A stretch of DNA of 14,029 nt from an uncultured Xanthobacteraceae bacterium (lineage in GTDB: Bacteria > Pseudomonadota > Alphaproteobacteria > Rhizobiales > Xanthobacteraceae), in the NCBI GenBank assembly GCA_955652195.1, contig CATPBC010000431.1, positions 1-14,029 of the forward strand, written 5' to 3'. Positions 7,769-14,029 of the stretch are shown in pieces. The position numbers and the translations under genes were made by a program. Every line of letters starts with the position of its first letter. Positions within the stretch are counted from its first letter, which is position 1. The notes under the pieces are model-generated. The model was not told where the DNA came from, searched no databases, and was given only the letters and a program-made list of their open reading frames with translations.

Positions 7769-8539
7769 ATGAGCGAAAACATCATTGTCGAGAGCCGCGG
7801 CCGCGTCGGCCTGATTCGACTTAATCGTCCGCAAGCCCTCAATGCGCTCAACAGCGCGGTCATCCGCGAACTCGCTCAGGCGATCGACACCTTCGAGGCG
7901 GACGACAAAATCGGCTGCATGGTAATCACCGGCTCGGACAAAGCATTTGCGGCTGGCGCCGACATCAAGGAATTGGCGGGCAAGACGTTTACCGAGGCCT
8001 TCCTGAGCGACTTCTTGGCGACGTGGCACCGCGTGGCCGACGCCCGCAAGCCGGTCATTGCCGCGGTCGCCGGCTTTGCGCTGGGCGGCGGCTGCGAGCT
8101 TGCGATGCAATGCGATCTGATCATCGCCGCGGACAACGCCAAGTTCGGTCAGCCGGAAATCAAGCTTGGCATCATTCCCGGCATCGGCGGCACGCAGCGG
8201 CTTACGCACGCGGTCGGCAAGGCCAAGTCGATGGATCTCATCCTGACCGGGCGCATGATGGACGCCGAGGAAGCCGAACGCGCCGGTCTGGTCGCACGCA
8301 TCGTGCCGCTGCAAAGCCTGCTCGAGGAAGCCATCAAAGTCGCCGAGACCATCGCTTCGATGTCCTTGCCATCGGTCCTGGCGGCGAAGGAGGCAGTCAA
8401 TCGCGCCTTGGAGACTTCGCTGGCCGAGGGCGTCCGCTTCGAGCGGCGGGTGTTTCATTCGCTGTTCGCAACGCGCGACCAGAAGGAGGGCATGGCGGCC
8501 TTCATCGAGAAGCGGCCGCCCAAGTTCGAAAACAAATAA
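7769..8539 (+). CDS. Enoyl-CoA hydratase (crotonase family)
   Basis: The enzyme should hydrate short-chain trans-2-enoyl-CoA to L-3-hydroxyacyl-CoA in fatty- or amino-acid beta-oxidation. The 256-residue product is full length and has the crotonase oxyanion-hole segments [11 protein letters not shown] (59-69) and [13 protein letters not shown] (101-113). Both catalytic glutamates of true hydratases are present, Glu110 (GGGCELAM) and Glu130 (FGQPEIKLG), twenty residues apart as in mitochondrial short-chain hydratase, so hydratase is favoured over isomerase or decarboxylase paralogues. ATG 7769 has CGAGGA four bases upstream. The frame is open to 7571, but that extension overlaps mutM and is not homologous. 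The physiological pathway cannot be told from the neighbours. Confidence 0.95.
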   Translation: MSENIIVESRGRVGLIRLNRPQALNALNSAVIRELAQAIDTFEADDKIGCMVITGSDKAFAAGADIKELAGKTFTEAFLSDFLATWHRVADARKPVIAAVAGFALGGGCELAMQCDLIIAADNAKFGQPEIKLGIIPGIGGTQRLTHAVGKAKSMDLILTGRMMDAEEAERAGLVARIVPLQSLLEEAIKVAETIASMSLPSVLAAKEAVNRALETSLAEGVRFERRVFHSLFATRDQKEGMAAFIEKRPPKFENK

Positions 8540-8604
8540 TCAAGAAAAAGCGATCGGCCACCATTGCAATCCGATCTCCGCCGTCAACTGACAGGGAAAC
8601 AAAC

Positions 8605-9009
8605 ATGCCGGACAACATTCGTTTCTCCAATCCAGACACGATCGCGAAGCCGCCGGGCTACAGCCACGTCGTCGAGGTGACCGGACCAGGGCGCTTAGTC
8701 TATTTTGCCGGCCAGCTCGGCATGGATAGATCGGGCAAGATGGGCGCCAATGCCCGCGAACAGATCGAGCTGGCGTTCGAGAATCTCGAAGCGGCTCTCG
8801 CCTCGGTTGGCGCCGGGTTCGAGCATCTCGTCAAAATCAACAATTACGTCGTCGATATCGGCGTCAATATCGCGTTATTCCGTGAGATAAGGGACAGATA
8901 CGTCAACACGGCGGCGCCGCCGGCGAGCACCACAATCGGCGTGCCTGAGCTGGCGCGTCCGGGCGCTTTGTTCGAGATTGAGGCCATTGCGATATTGCCG
9001 CCCAGATGA
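8605..9009 (+). CDS. RidA/YjgF-superfamily protein lacking the RidA catalytic arginine
   Basis: The 134-residue product has the Rid fold signature: LVYFAGQLGMDRSGKMG near 31-47, the helix REQIELAFENLEAALASVGAG near 51-71, LVKINNYVVDI near 75-85, and the C-terminal strand FEIEAIAI. True RidA proteins deaminate reactive enamine/imine intermediates from PLP enzymes and hold the substrate carboxylate with an arginine in PARS (Arg105 in E. coli). Here the matching sequence is PAST, with Ser108 at that place. This points to one of the arginine-less Rid subfamilies, whose roles are mostly unknown. ATG 8605 has AGGGA seven bases upstream; the longer open frame back to 8023 lies within the hydratase gene and is rejected. 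It follows the hydratase by 65 bases, probably co-transcribed. Confidence 0.92.
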   Translation: MPDNIRFSNPDTIAKPPGYSHVVEVTGPGRLVYFAGQLGMDRSGKMGANAREQIELAFENLEAALASVGAGFEHLVKINNYVVDIGVNIALFREIRDRYVNTAAPPASTTIGVPELARPGALFEIEAIAILPPR

Positions 9010-9048
9010 GGGATTGGTTCCGGGCGCGCGGACGCCAATCGCGCTTAC

Positions 9049-9070
9049 GCTCGGCGTCGAGTCGCCGAGC
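9049..9070 (+). terminator. Stem-loop after the RidA-like gene; weak terminator candidate
   Basis: GCTCGGCG (9049-9056) and CGCCGAGC (9063-9070) form a perfect 8-base stem closing a 6-base loop, about 40 bases after the RidA-like stop. No T-run follows, so an intrinsic terminator is only possible, not shown. Confidence 0.35.
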
Positions 9071-9084
9071 TGCGACGACCGCCC

Positions 9085-9090
9085 TATATT
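9085..9090 (+). promoter_or_regulatory. TATATT, possible -10 box for a leaderless moeB-like transcript
   Basis: TATATT ends six bases before the ATG. If it is a -10 element, transcription would begin at or next to the start codon, consistent with the missing Shine-Dalgarno. No good -35 lies 16-18 bases upstream, so support is thin. Confidence 0.2.
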
Positions 9091-9096
9091 GGCCGC

Positions 9097-9897
9097 ATGC
9101 TGAGCGACGACGAGCTTGAACGTTACGCGCGCCACATCGTTCTGCGCGAGGTCGGCGGCCCGGGTCAGGCGGCACTCCGCCGCGCGCGCGTTCTGGTCAT
9201 TGGCGCCGGGGGCCTCGGCGCGCCAGTGCTGCTTTATCTTGCTGCCGCCGGCGTCGGCACGCTGGGCGTCGTCGATCACGATGTCGTCACGCTGTCGAAC
9301 CTGCAGCGGCAGGTAATCCACACCACGCCGGACATCGGCACGCCGAAGGTGGAGAGCGCTGCGGCGACGATCCAGCGGCTCAATCCGAACGTCACCGTAA
9401 CGCCGCACAATGTACGTCTAGCCGCCGACAACGCGCTGGCGCTGATCGGCGGCTATGACATTGTCGCCGACGGTTCGGACAATTTCGCCACGCGCTACCT
9501 CGTCTCGGACGCCTGTTACTTCGCAAAAAAGCCGCTGATCACGGCCGCGCTCGGGACGTTTGATGGCACGCTCACCACGATCCGCGCTTTCGAAGGCGGC
9601 GCCGACGGCAAACCCAATCCAAGCTACCGCTGTCTGTTTCCGGAGCCGCCGCCGCCCGGCAGCGTCCCGGCCTGCGCCGAAGCGGGTGTGCTCGGCGCGC
9701 TTGCCGGCGTGCTGGGATCGATGATGGCGCTTGAAGTGATCAGGGAGATTGTCGGTTTCGGCGAAGGCTTAGTCGGCCGGCTTGTGATGGTCGATGCGCG
9801 TGCCATGCGGTTCGAGACGCTGCGCTATAGCTGGGATCCAGGCAATCCGCTCAACGGCGCGCAAGCGAAAATGCGCGATCTTTCGGCGCATCACTAG
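9097..9897 (+). CDS. moeB: MoeB/ThiF/HesA-family E1-like adenylyltransferase
   Basis: Such enzymes adenylate the C-terminal Gly-Gly of a small sulfur carrier (MoaD or ThiS) for molybdopterin or thiamine synthesis. The 266-residue product contains GAGGLG (36-41, nucleotide loop), DHDVVTLSNLQRQ (60-72), the ATP-contacting lysine in GTPKVES (Lys84), DGSDNFATRYLVSDAC (125-140) and the cysteine in PACAEAGVLG (Cys193, matching the MoeB cysteine before EAGV). MoeB normally binds zinc through two Cys-x-x-Cys pairs. Here the first pair reads SYRC (176-179) and the second is absent, so zinc is probably not bound. No rhodanese domain follows. ATG 9097 is chosen because MLSDDELERYARHIVL is the standard family start. 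MoeB is the usual label in related genomes; ThiF-like is the alternative, and no carrier gene is nearby to decide. Confidence 0.88.
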   Translation: MLSDDELERYARHIVLREVGGPGQAALRRARVLVIGAGGLGAPVLLYLAAAGVGTLGVVDHDVVTLSNLQRQVIHTTPDIGTPKVESAAATIQRLNPNVTVTPHNVRLAADNALALIGGYDIVADGSDNFATRYLVSDACYFAKKPLITAALGTFDGTLTTIRAFEGGADGKPNPSYRCLFPEPPPPGSVPACAEAGVLGALAGVLGSMMALEVIREIVGFGEGLVGRLVMVDARAMRFETLRYSWDPGNPLNGAQAKMRDLSAHH

Positions 9898-9927
9898 AGC
9901 GGGATGAGATTTCGTCAAATCTGCGCT
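9898..9927. terminator. Imperfect hairpin between convergent genes
   Basis: AGATTT (9907-9912) and AAATCT (9917-9922) pair around CGTC, and outer AGCG (9898-9901) pairs with CGCT (9924-9927) with unpaired bases between. The element fills the whole 29-base space between two converging genes, so a bidirectional terminator is a reasonable guess. The short A/T-rich inner stem has no adjoining T-run on the plus side. It may also be a remnant of a dispersed chromosomal repeat. Confidence 0.35.
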
Positions 9928-10559
9928 CACCGCGCTTGGCCGTGATAGGCGCTGTTCGGCCGCATATCGGTGGCCGAAGCGACGCGATTGGTCATGTTGA
10001 AAAAGCCGGCAACCGCGGCGATGTCCCAGATGTCGCGTTCGGAAAATCCGGCGCGGCGCAAACGCGTGCGATCCTCCTCCTCCTCGACCAGCCAGGGCTC
10101 GGCTGTCAGCTTGACGGCGAAATCGAGCATCGCGCGTTCGCGTTTGGACAGCCGCGCGGCGCGGTAGTTCATCACCAGCAATTCGCCGAGCGGTGGGTCT
10201 TCTGACAGTTGCCGCACGGCGGCGCCATGCGCGACCAGACAATAATAGCAGCGGTTCTGCGCCGATACCGCGACCGCAATCATCTCGCGTTCGAGCTTGC
10301 TCAAACCGGAAGGCGCCAGCATCAAATCGTTGTACATGGCGACGAAGGCGGAGAGCTTCGCCATGTCGAAGGCATAGGCCTTGAGCACGTTGGGCACGAA
10401 GCCCAGCTTTTCCTCGCACTTGGCGAAATAGGCTGCCATCTCCGGTGACAACGCTGCCGCTCGAAGCTTGAGCGCTGTAATCTTGTCGTCGTCGCCTGCT
10501 GCTGCCGGTCGGCGCCGCTGCCGTACTGTAGAGGTTGGTTTGTTGGTTCGTTTAAGCAT
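9927..10559 (-). CDS. AhpD-like / carboxymuconolactone decarboxylase-family protein (peroxidase-related)
   Basis: The 210-residue product belongs to the AhpD-like alkylhydroperoxidase superfamily. The core has the redox motif Cys104-x-x-Cys107 followed by His111 (NRCYYCLVAHGAAV) on a helix preceded by LSKLEREMIAVAVSA (86-100), and ends with ERDIWDIAAVAGFFNMTNRVA (174-194). In AhpD these cysteines and histidine support peroxide-linked thiol chemistry; in this subgroup, usually called peroxidase-related, the substrate is unknown. The first 25 residues are basic and low in complexity (MLKRTNKPTSTVRQRRRPAA), with no signal peptide or membrane helix, so the protein is probably cytoplasmic. AAGAGA lies about seven bases before ATG 10559. 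It converges on the MoeB-like gene and diverges from the glutamate dehydrogenase gene. Confidence 0.88.
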   Translation of the reverse strand: MLKRTNKPTSTVRQRRRPAAAGDDDKITALKLRAAALSPEMAAYFAKCEEKLGFVPNVLKAYAFDMAKLSAFVAMYNDLMLAPSGLSKLEREMIAVAVSAQNRCYYCLVAHGAAVRQLSEDPPLGELLVMNYRAARLSKRERAMLDFAVKLTAEPWLVEEEEDRTRLRRAGFSERDIWDIAAVAGFFNMTNRVASATDMRPNSAYHGQAR

Positions 10560-10691
10560 GGCGTTCTCTTGCTACGTGTGCTGCCGCTTGGCGAGGGTCC
10601 CGCACAATAACGATTAATCTGCCTCTGATGTGTGCGGGTAGCAGATTGCCGTCACGAAAGACTATTATTGTGCATCGTAGGCAGAGGAAAC
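10560..10691. promoter_or_regulatory. Divergent control region between the AhpD-like gene and glutamate dehydrogenase
   Basis: This 132-base gap holds several inverted repeats that share bases: CCCGCACA (10599-10606) with TGTGCGGG (10631-10638), GCACAATAA (10602-10610) with TTATTGTGC (10665-10673), AATCTGC (10616-10622) with GCAGATT (10641-10647), and CCTCTG (10622-10627) with CAGAGG (10682-10687). The last can cover the dehydrogenase Shine-Dalgarno AGAGGA (10683-10688). The GCACA/TGTGC core appearing three times may mark a regulator site. The best promoter guess is TTGGCG at 10588 with an AT-rich stretch 17-18 bases on, which is weak. Confidence 0.45.
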
Positions 10692-13600
10692 ATGAACCTT
10701 CAAGATAATCACCGCGATAGCGATGTCGGCGGCGGATTGGCGCTTATCGACGCGGCCTCGAGCCTGCTCGCGAGGCGGAAGTCCGACGTGCCGCAGGGTT
10801 TCATCGGCAAATTGCTCGCACTCGCAACGCCGGAGGATGTGCAGCGCTGCGACGCCGAGGAACTGGCAAGCATCGCCGAGCGATCATGGTCGTTTCTTGC
10901 CGAACGACGCCCCGGAACTCCAAAAATACGATTCGAGCCGCTTTCGGGCAGACGCGGCCTATCGGCTCTCGAGATCGTCAATGACGATATGCCGTTCCTG
11001 GTGGATTCCGTCGTCGGCGAACTCAACAGCCGCGGCCTTGAGATCCGCTTGTTTGTGCATCCGGTATTTGTGGTGGAGCGCGACGCCGCAGGCCGGCTCG
11101 TCGGCTTCGAACAGGAACATGCTGTCGGCGCTCGGCGTGAAAGCTTCATCCACTTCCACGTTGAGGGGATCGATGACGCAGATCAGCGCGCCGAAATCGT
11201 GCACCGGCTTGAGGCCATCCTCGCCGAGGTTCGCAGCAGCGTGCAAGACTGGCAGGCGATGCTTGCTCGGGTGCGCGACGTCATCGCCGAGTTGCAGACG
11301 AAACCGCCGCCGCTTGCAGCCGAGGAGATTGCCGAGGCCATTGAGTTTCTCAAATGGATCGCCGGCGACGATTTCACTTTTCTCGGCGCTCGCGATTACG
11401 TTTTCACCAAGCAGGATATTCTCGCGCCGGTATTTGAGACCGGGCTCGGCCTGCTTCGCTCGCCCGACCTGCCGTCGTTGCAGCGCTGGAATGAGCCGCT
11501 GACTGTAAGCCCGGATATTCGCGCGTTTCTTGAGCAGCCGACCCTTCTCGTCGTGACCAAATCGAGCACGCGTTCGCGCGTGCATCGGCGCGTACACCTC
11601 GACTATATCGGCGTGAAGCGGTTCGATGGCGCCGGCAAGCTCGTTGGCGAACACCGTTTCTGCGGCCTTTTCACCTCAACCGCCTACACCCAGTCGGCCC
11701 GGACAATTCCTTACCTGCGGCGCAAGACCGACGACATCATTCGCCGTGCCGGGTTCGATCCGGCCAGCCATTCCGGCAAAGCGCTGGTCAATGTGCTCGA
11801 GACCTATCCCCGGGACGACTTGTTTCAGATCGACGAGGATTCCCTCTATCGACTCGCACTTGACATCCTTCATCTTGACGAGCGGCCACGCGTACGGGTG
11901 CTGCCGCGACGCGACCTGTTCGACCGCTATGTATCGTTGCTGGTTTACATTCCGCGCGATCGCTTCAGCGGGCAAGTCAGAGCGGCCATCGGCAAGTATT
12001 TGGTCGCGGCCTTCAAGGGCCGATTGAGCGGCTATTACCCGTTCTTTCCCGAGAGTCCGCTGGTGCGCGTTCAATACATCGTCGCGCGCGCCGATGAGGC
12101 ATTGGCAAATCCCGACCGCGAAGCGCTTGATCGCGGCGTCGAAGCGATCGTTCGAAGCTGGACCGAGGCGCTGCGCGACGCGCTTGCTGGCGCTGCCGAT
12201 TACGATCTTACGCGCGCGCTGTTCGGGCGCTATCGCGACGCTTTTCCGATCGACTACCGCGAAGTCTATCACCCGGCGATCGCTGTGGCCGATATCCGCG
12301 GATTGGAAAATCTCACCGCGCAGCGGCCGCTGAACGTTGCGTTCTATCGTCCGCAGGGCGCGGCGCCGGCGCGTCTCGGTTTGAAAGTGTTCAGTCAGAG
12401 CCGTCCGATTTCCTTGTCGGAGCGGGTGCCGGTCCTCGAAAACATGGGTTTCCGCGTCGTGGATGAGCGCACCTATCACATCCAGCCGGCGGACGCGGCG
12501 GAAGTCTGGTTCCACGACATGGAGCTTGAAAGCGCGTCCGGACAGCCGATCGATCTCTTGGCGTCTGAAAGCCGGCTTCAGGCCTGTTTCCTCGTCGTCA
12601 TGGGCCAGGCCGCCGAGAGCGATGGCTATAACGCATTGGTGCTCGCGGCGGGGCTGGGCTGGCGGGAGGTCGCCCTGATCCGGACGATTTCGCGCTTCCT
12701 GCGGCAAATCCGCATTGCTTACTCGCAGGACTACATGTGGACGACGCTGCGCAACCACGCGGCCGTCGCCGCGCAAATTGTCCAGTTGTTTCGCACGCGG
12801 TTTGATCCGCGTCTGCCTTTATCGGCGGAAGAACGCGTCAAGCGCGAAAGCGAAATTTTGTCCGCGATCGAAACCGCGTTGCAAACGATCGAGAGCCTCG
12901 ATGAAGATCGCATCATTCGCCACTTCGTGAATGCGGTCACCGCGGCGGTGCGGACGAATTATTACCAGCTTGGCCGCGACGGCCGCGTCAAGGAAATCAT
13001 TGCGATTAAGTTTGCCAGCCGAAAGCTCGACGCCGTCCCAGCGCCGCGTCCGCTTTATGAGGTGTTTCTTTATTCGCCGCGGCTCGAGGCGGTGCATCTG
13101 CGCTTCGGCAAAGTGGCGCGCGGCGGAATACGCTGGTCGGACCGGCCGCAGGATTTCCGCACCGAAGTTCTGGGCCTGGTAAAAGCGCAGAACGTCAAGA
13201 ACGCAGTAATCGTGCCGGTAGGCGCTAAGGGCGGCTTTGTTGCAAAGCGCTTGCCTGCTGGCGGCTCGCGCGAGCCCGTCCAGGCCGAGGGCGTCGCGAC
13301 CTATAGGTCGTTCATTTCAACGCTGCTCGATATCACCGACAATATCGGGATCGGAACCGCCGGCGTGATCCCGCCGGTGGATGTCGTTCGCTACGATGGC
13401 GACGATCCATACCTCGTGGTCGCCGCGGACAAGGGCACCGCCACATTCTCCGATATTGCCAACGAACTGGCGATTGCCCATGATTTCTGGCTCGGCGATG
13501 CCTTCGCCTCAGGCGGCTCGGCCGGTTACGACCACAAGAAGATCGGCATAACCGCGCGGGGCGCGTGGGAGGCGGTGAAACGGCATTTCCGCGAAATGGA

Positions 13601-14029
13601 TATCGACGTCGCGACGACGCCAATCACCGTGGTCGGCGTTGGCGACATGTCCGGCGACGTGTTCGGTAACGGCATATTGCGCGAGAAGACGATTAAGCTG
13701 GTTGCTGCGTTCGATCACCGCGACATCTTCATCGATCCTGATCCCGACCCGGTGCGGAGTTTTGCGGAGCGCAAGCGACTGTTCGATCTGCCGCGTTCAA
13801 GCTGGCAGGATTTCGACGGGTCGATCATTTCCAAGGGCGGCGGCGTGTTCTCGCGCGCCGCTAAAGACGTCAAGCTCGCACCGCAAGTGCAACGATTGTT
13901 CGGCATCGGTGAGCATGTCACGCCGAACGATCTTGTTCGCGCCATCCTCAAAGCGCGGGTTGATCTGATCTTCTTTGGCGGCATTGGCACCTATGTTCGC
14001 GCTTCGGACGAGGCGGACGAGGCGGCGGG
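10692..14029 (+). CDS. Large NAD-dependent glutamate dehydrogenase, N-terminal 1112 residues (3' end outside window)
   Basis: The frame is open from ATG 10692 to the window edge without a stop. The product is the approximately 1,600-residue bacterial NAD-glutamate dehydrogenase (called GdhB or GdhZ elsewhere), which oxidises L-glutamate to 2-oxoglutarate and ammonium in glutamate and arginine catabolism. The long N-terminal region (about 1-700) carries the regulatory ACT-like part, including DDMPFLVDSVVGELNSRGLE and the TFLGARDYVF segment. The catalytic region includes ARGGIRWSDRPQDFRTEVLG (about 809-828), VPVGAKGGFV with the lysine near 846, and the Rossmann segment VVGVGDMSGDVFGNG (980-994). 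The edge falls after FFGGIGTYVR. AGAGGA lies three bases before the ATG. About 500 residues are missing to the right. No frameshift was seen at positions spot-checked along the frame. Confidence 0.96.
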   Translation, partial: MNLQDNHRDSDVGGGLALIDAASSLLARRKSDVPQGFIGKLLALATPEDVQRCDAEELASIAERSWSFLAERRPGTPKIRFEPLSGRRGLSALEIVNDDMPFLVDSVVGELNSRGLEIRLFVHPVFVVERDAAGRLVGFEQEHAVGARRESFIHFHVEGIDDADQRAEIVHRLEAILAEVRSSVQDWQAMLARVRDVIAELQTKPPPLAAEEIAEAIEFLKWIAGDDFTFLGARDYVFTKQDILAPVFETGLGLLRSPDLPSLQRWNEPLTVSPDIRAFLEQPTLLVVTKSSTRSRVHRRVHLDYIGVKRFDGAGKLVGEHRFCGLFTSTAYTQSARTIPYLRRKTDDIIRRAGFDPASHSGKALVNVLETYPRDDLFQIDEDSLYRLALDILHLDERPRVRVLPRRDLFDRYVSLLVYIPRDRFSGQVRAAIGKYLVAAFKGRLSGYYPFFPESPLVRVQYIVARADEALANPDREALDRGVEAIVRSWTEALRDALAGAADYDLTRALFGRYRDAFPIDYREVYHPAIAVADIRGLENLTAQRPLNVAFYRPQGAAPARLGLKVFSQSRPISLSERVPVLENMGFRVVDERTYHIQPADAAEVWFHDMELESASGQPIDLLASESRLQACFLVVMGQAAESDGYNALVLAAGLGWREVALIRTISRFLRQIRIAYSQDYMWTTLRNHAAVAAQIVQLFRTRFDPRLPLSAEERVKRESEILSAIETALQTIESLDEDRIIRHFVNAVTAAVRTNYYQLGRDGRVKEIIAIKFASRKLDAVPAPRPLYEVFLYSPRLEAVHLRFGKVARGGIRWSDRPQDFRTEVLGLVKAQNVKNAVIVPVGAKGGFVAKRLPAGGSREPVQAEGVATYRSFISTLLDITDNIGIGTAGVIPPVDVVRYDGDDPYLVVAADKGTATFSDIANELAIAHDFWLGDAFASGGSAGYDHKKIGITARGAWEAVKRHFREMDIDVATTPITVVGVGDMSGDVFGNGILREKTIKLVAAFDHRDIFIDPDPDPVRSFAERKRLFDLPRSSWQDFDGSIISKGGGVFSRAAKDVKLAPQVQRLFGIGEHVTPNDLVRAILKARVDLIFFGGIGTYVRASDEADEAA

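Larger units (their letters stand above)
9010..9096. other. Gap between the RidA-like gene and the MoeB-like gene
   Basis: This 87-base gap holds a stem-loop (9049-9070) and an AT-rich TATATT at 9085-9090, six bases before the next start codon. No Shine-Dalgarno precedes that ATG. It may separate two transcription units. Confidence 0.4.

Noticed and set aside
7694..8458. 254-codon open frame on the minus strand
   Set aside because: It is antisense to mutM and the enoyl-CoA hydratase, both with intact catalytic motifs; no recognisable domain.
8023..8604. Upstream extension of the RidA-like frame
   Set aside because: It lies in a wrong frame of the hydratase gene; the standard Rid start and a good Shine-Dalgarno are at 8605.
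11676..12776. 366-codon open frame on the minus strand
   Set aside because: It lies wholly antisense to the glutamate dehydrogenase gene, whose conserved sequence is continuous through it. The translation resembles no family I know, and long antisense frames are expected in GC-rich coding DNA.

Overview
The window looks like an ordinary chromosomal stretch from a GC-rich alphaproteobacterium, most likely Hyphomicrobiales in the Bradyrhizobium/Xanthobacteraceae neighbourhood. This rests on third-position G/C bias, a DivL-type PAS kinase, an mutM / ubiE-ubiB-coaBC-dut divergent block, a very large NAD-dependent glutamate dehydrogenase, and protein sequences that read like that order. I see no rRNA, tRNA, insertion sequence, CRISPR array or prophage gene. 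No stretch over 300 bases lacks a gene; the longest gaps are about 130-150 bases.

Layout. Minus strand, reading leftward from about 6.8 kb: ubiE, ubiB, coaBC, dut, an Rrf2-family regulator, and the 5' three-quarters of divL, which runs off the left edge just before its phospho-acceptor box. The joints ubiE/ubiB and coaBC/dut are 4-base GTGA overlaps, so those pairs should be translationally coupled. Plus strand, divergent from ubiE: mutM, an enoyl-CoA hydratase, a RidA-like protein without the RidA arginine, and a MoeB/ThiF-like E1 enzyme. A carboxymuconolactone decarboxylase/AhpD-like gene on the minus strand converges on the E1 gene and diverges from the NAD-glutamate dehydrogenase gene, which runs off the right edge.

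How the genes relate. The minus block mixes respiratory quinone synthesis (UbiE, UbiB), CoA synthesis (CoaBC) and dUTP removal (Dut); with MutM across the promoter gap, two nucleotide/DNA-hygiene functions flank it. The plus block is metabolic: crotonase, Rid-type deaminase fold, sulfur-carrier-type adenylation, then entry of glutamate carbon into the TCA cycle.

Most interesting spot. CoaBC carries an N-terminal FitA/Arc-type ribbon-helix-helix segment of the kind found in toxin-antitoxin DNA-binding antitoxins. Just upstream of its best start codon lies a perfect 15-base inverted repeat holding three 8-base motifs at 9-base steps. That repeat overlaps the -35 and spacer of a plausible promoter (TTGCAA, 17 bases, TAAGAT) whose expected start point precedes a Shine-Dalgarno and the TTG start. 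Together these suggest a CoA-biosynthesis enzyme that represses its own promoter. The same protein also appears to lack the conserved cysteine of the decarboxylase substrate clamp.
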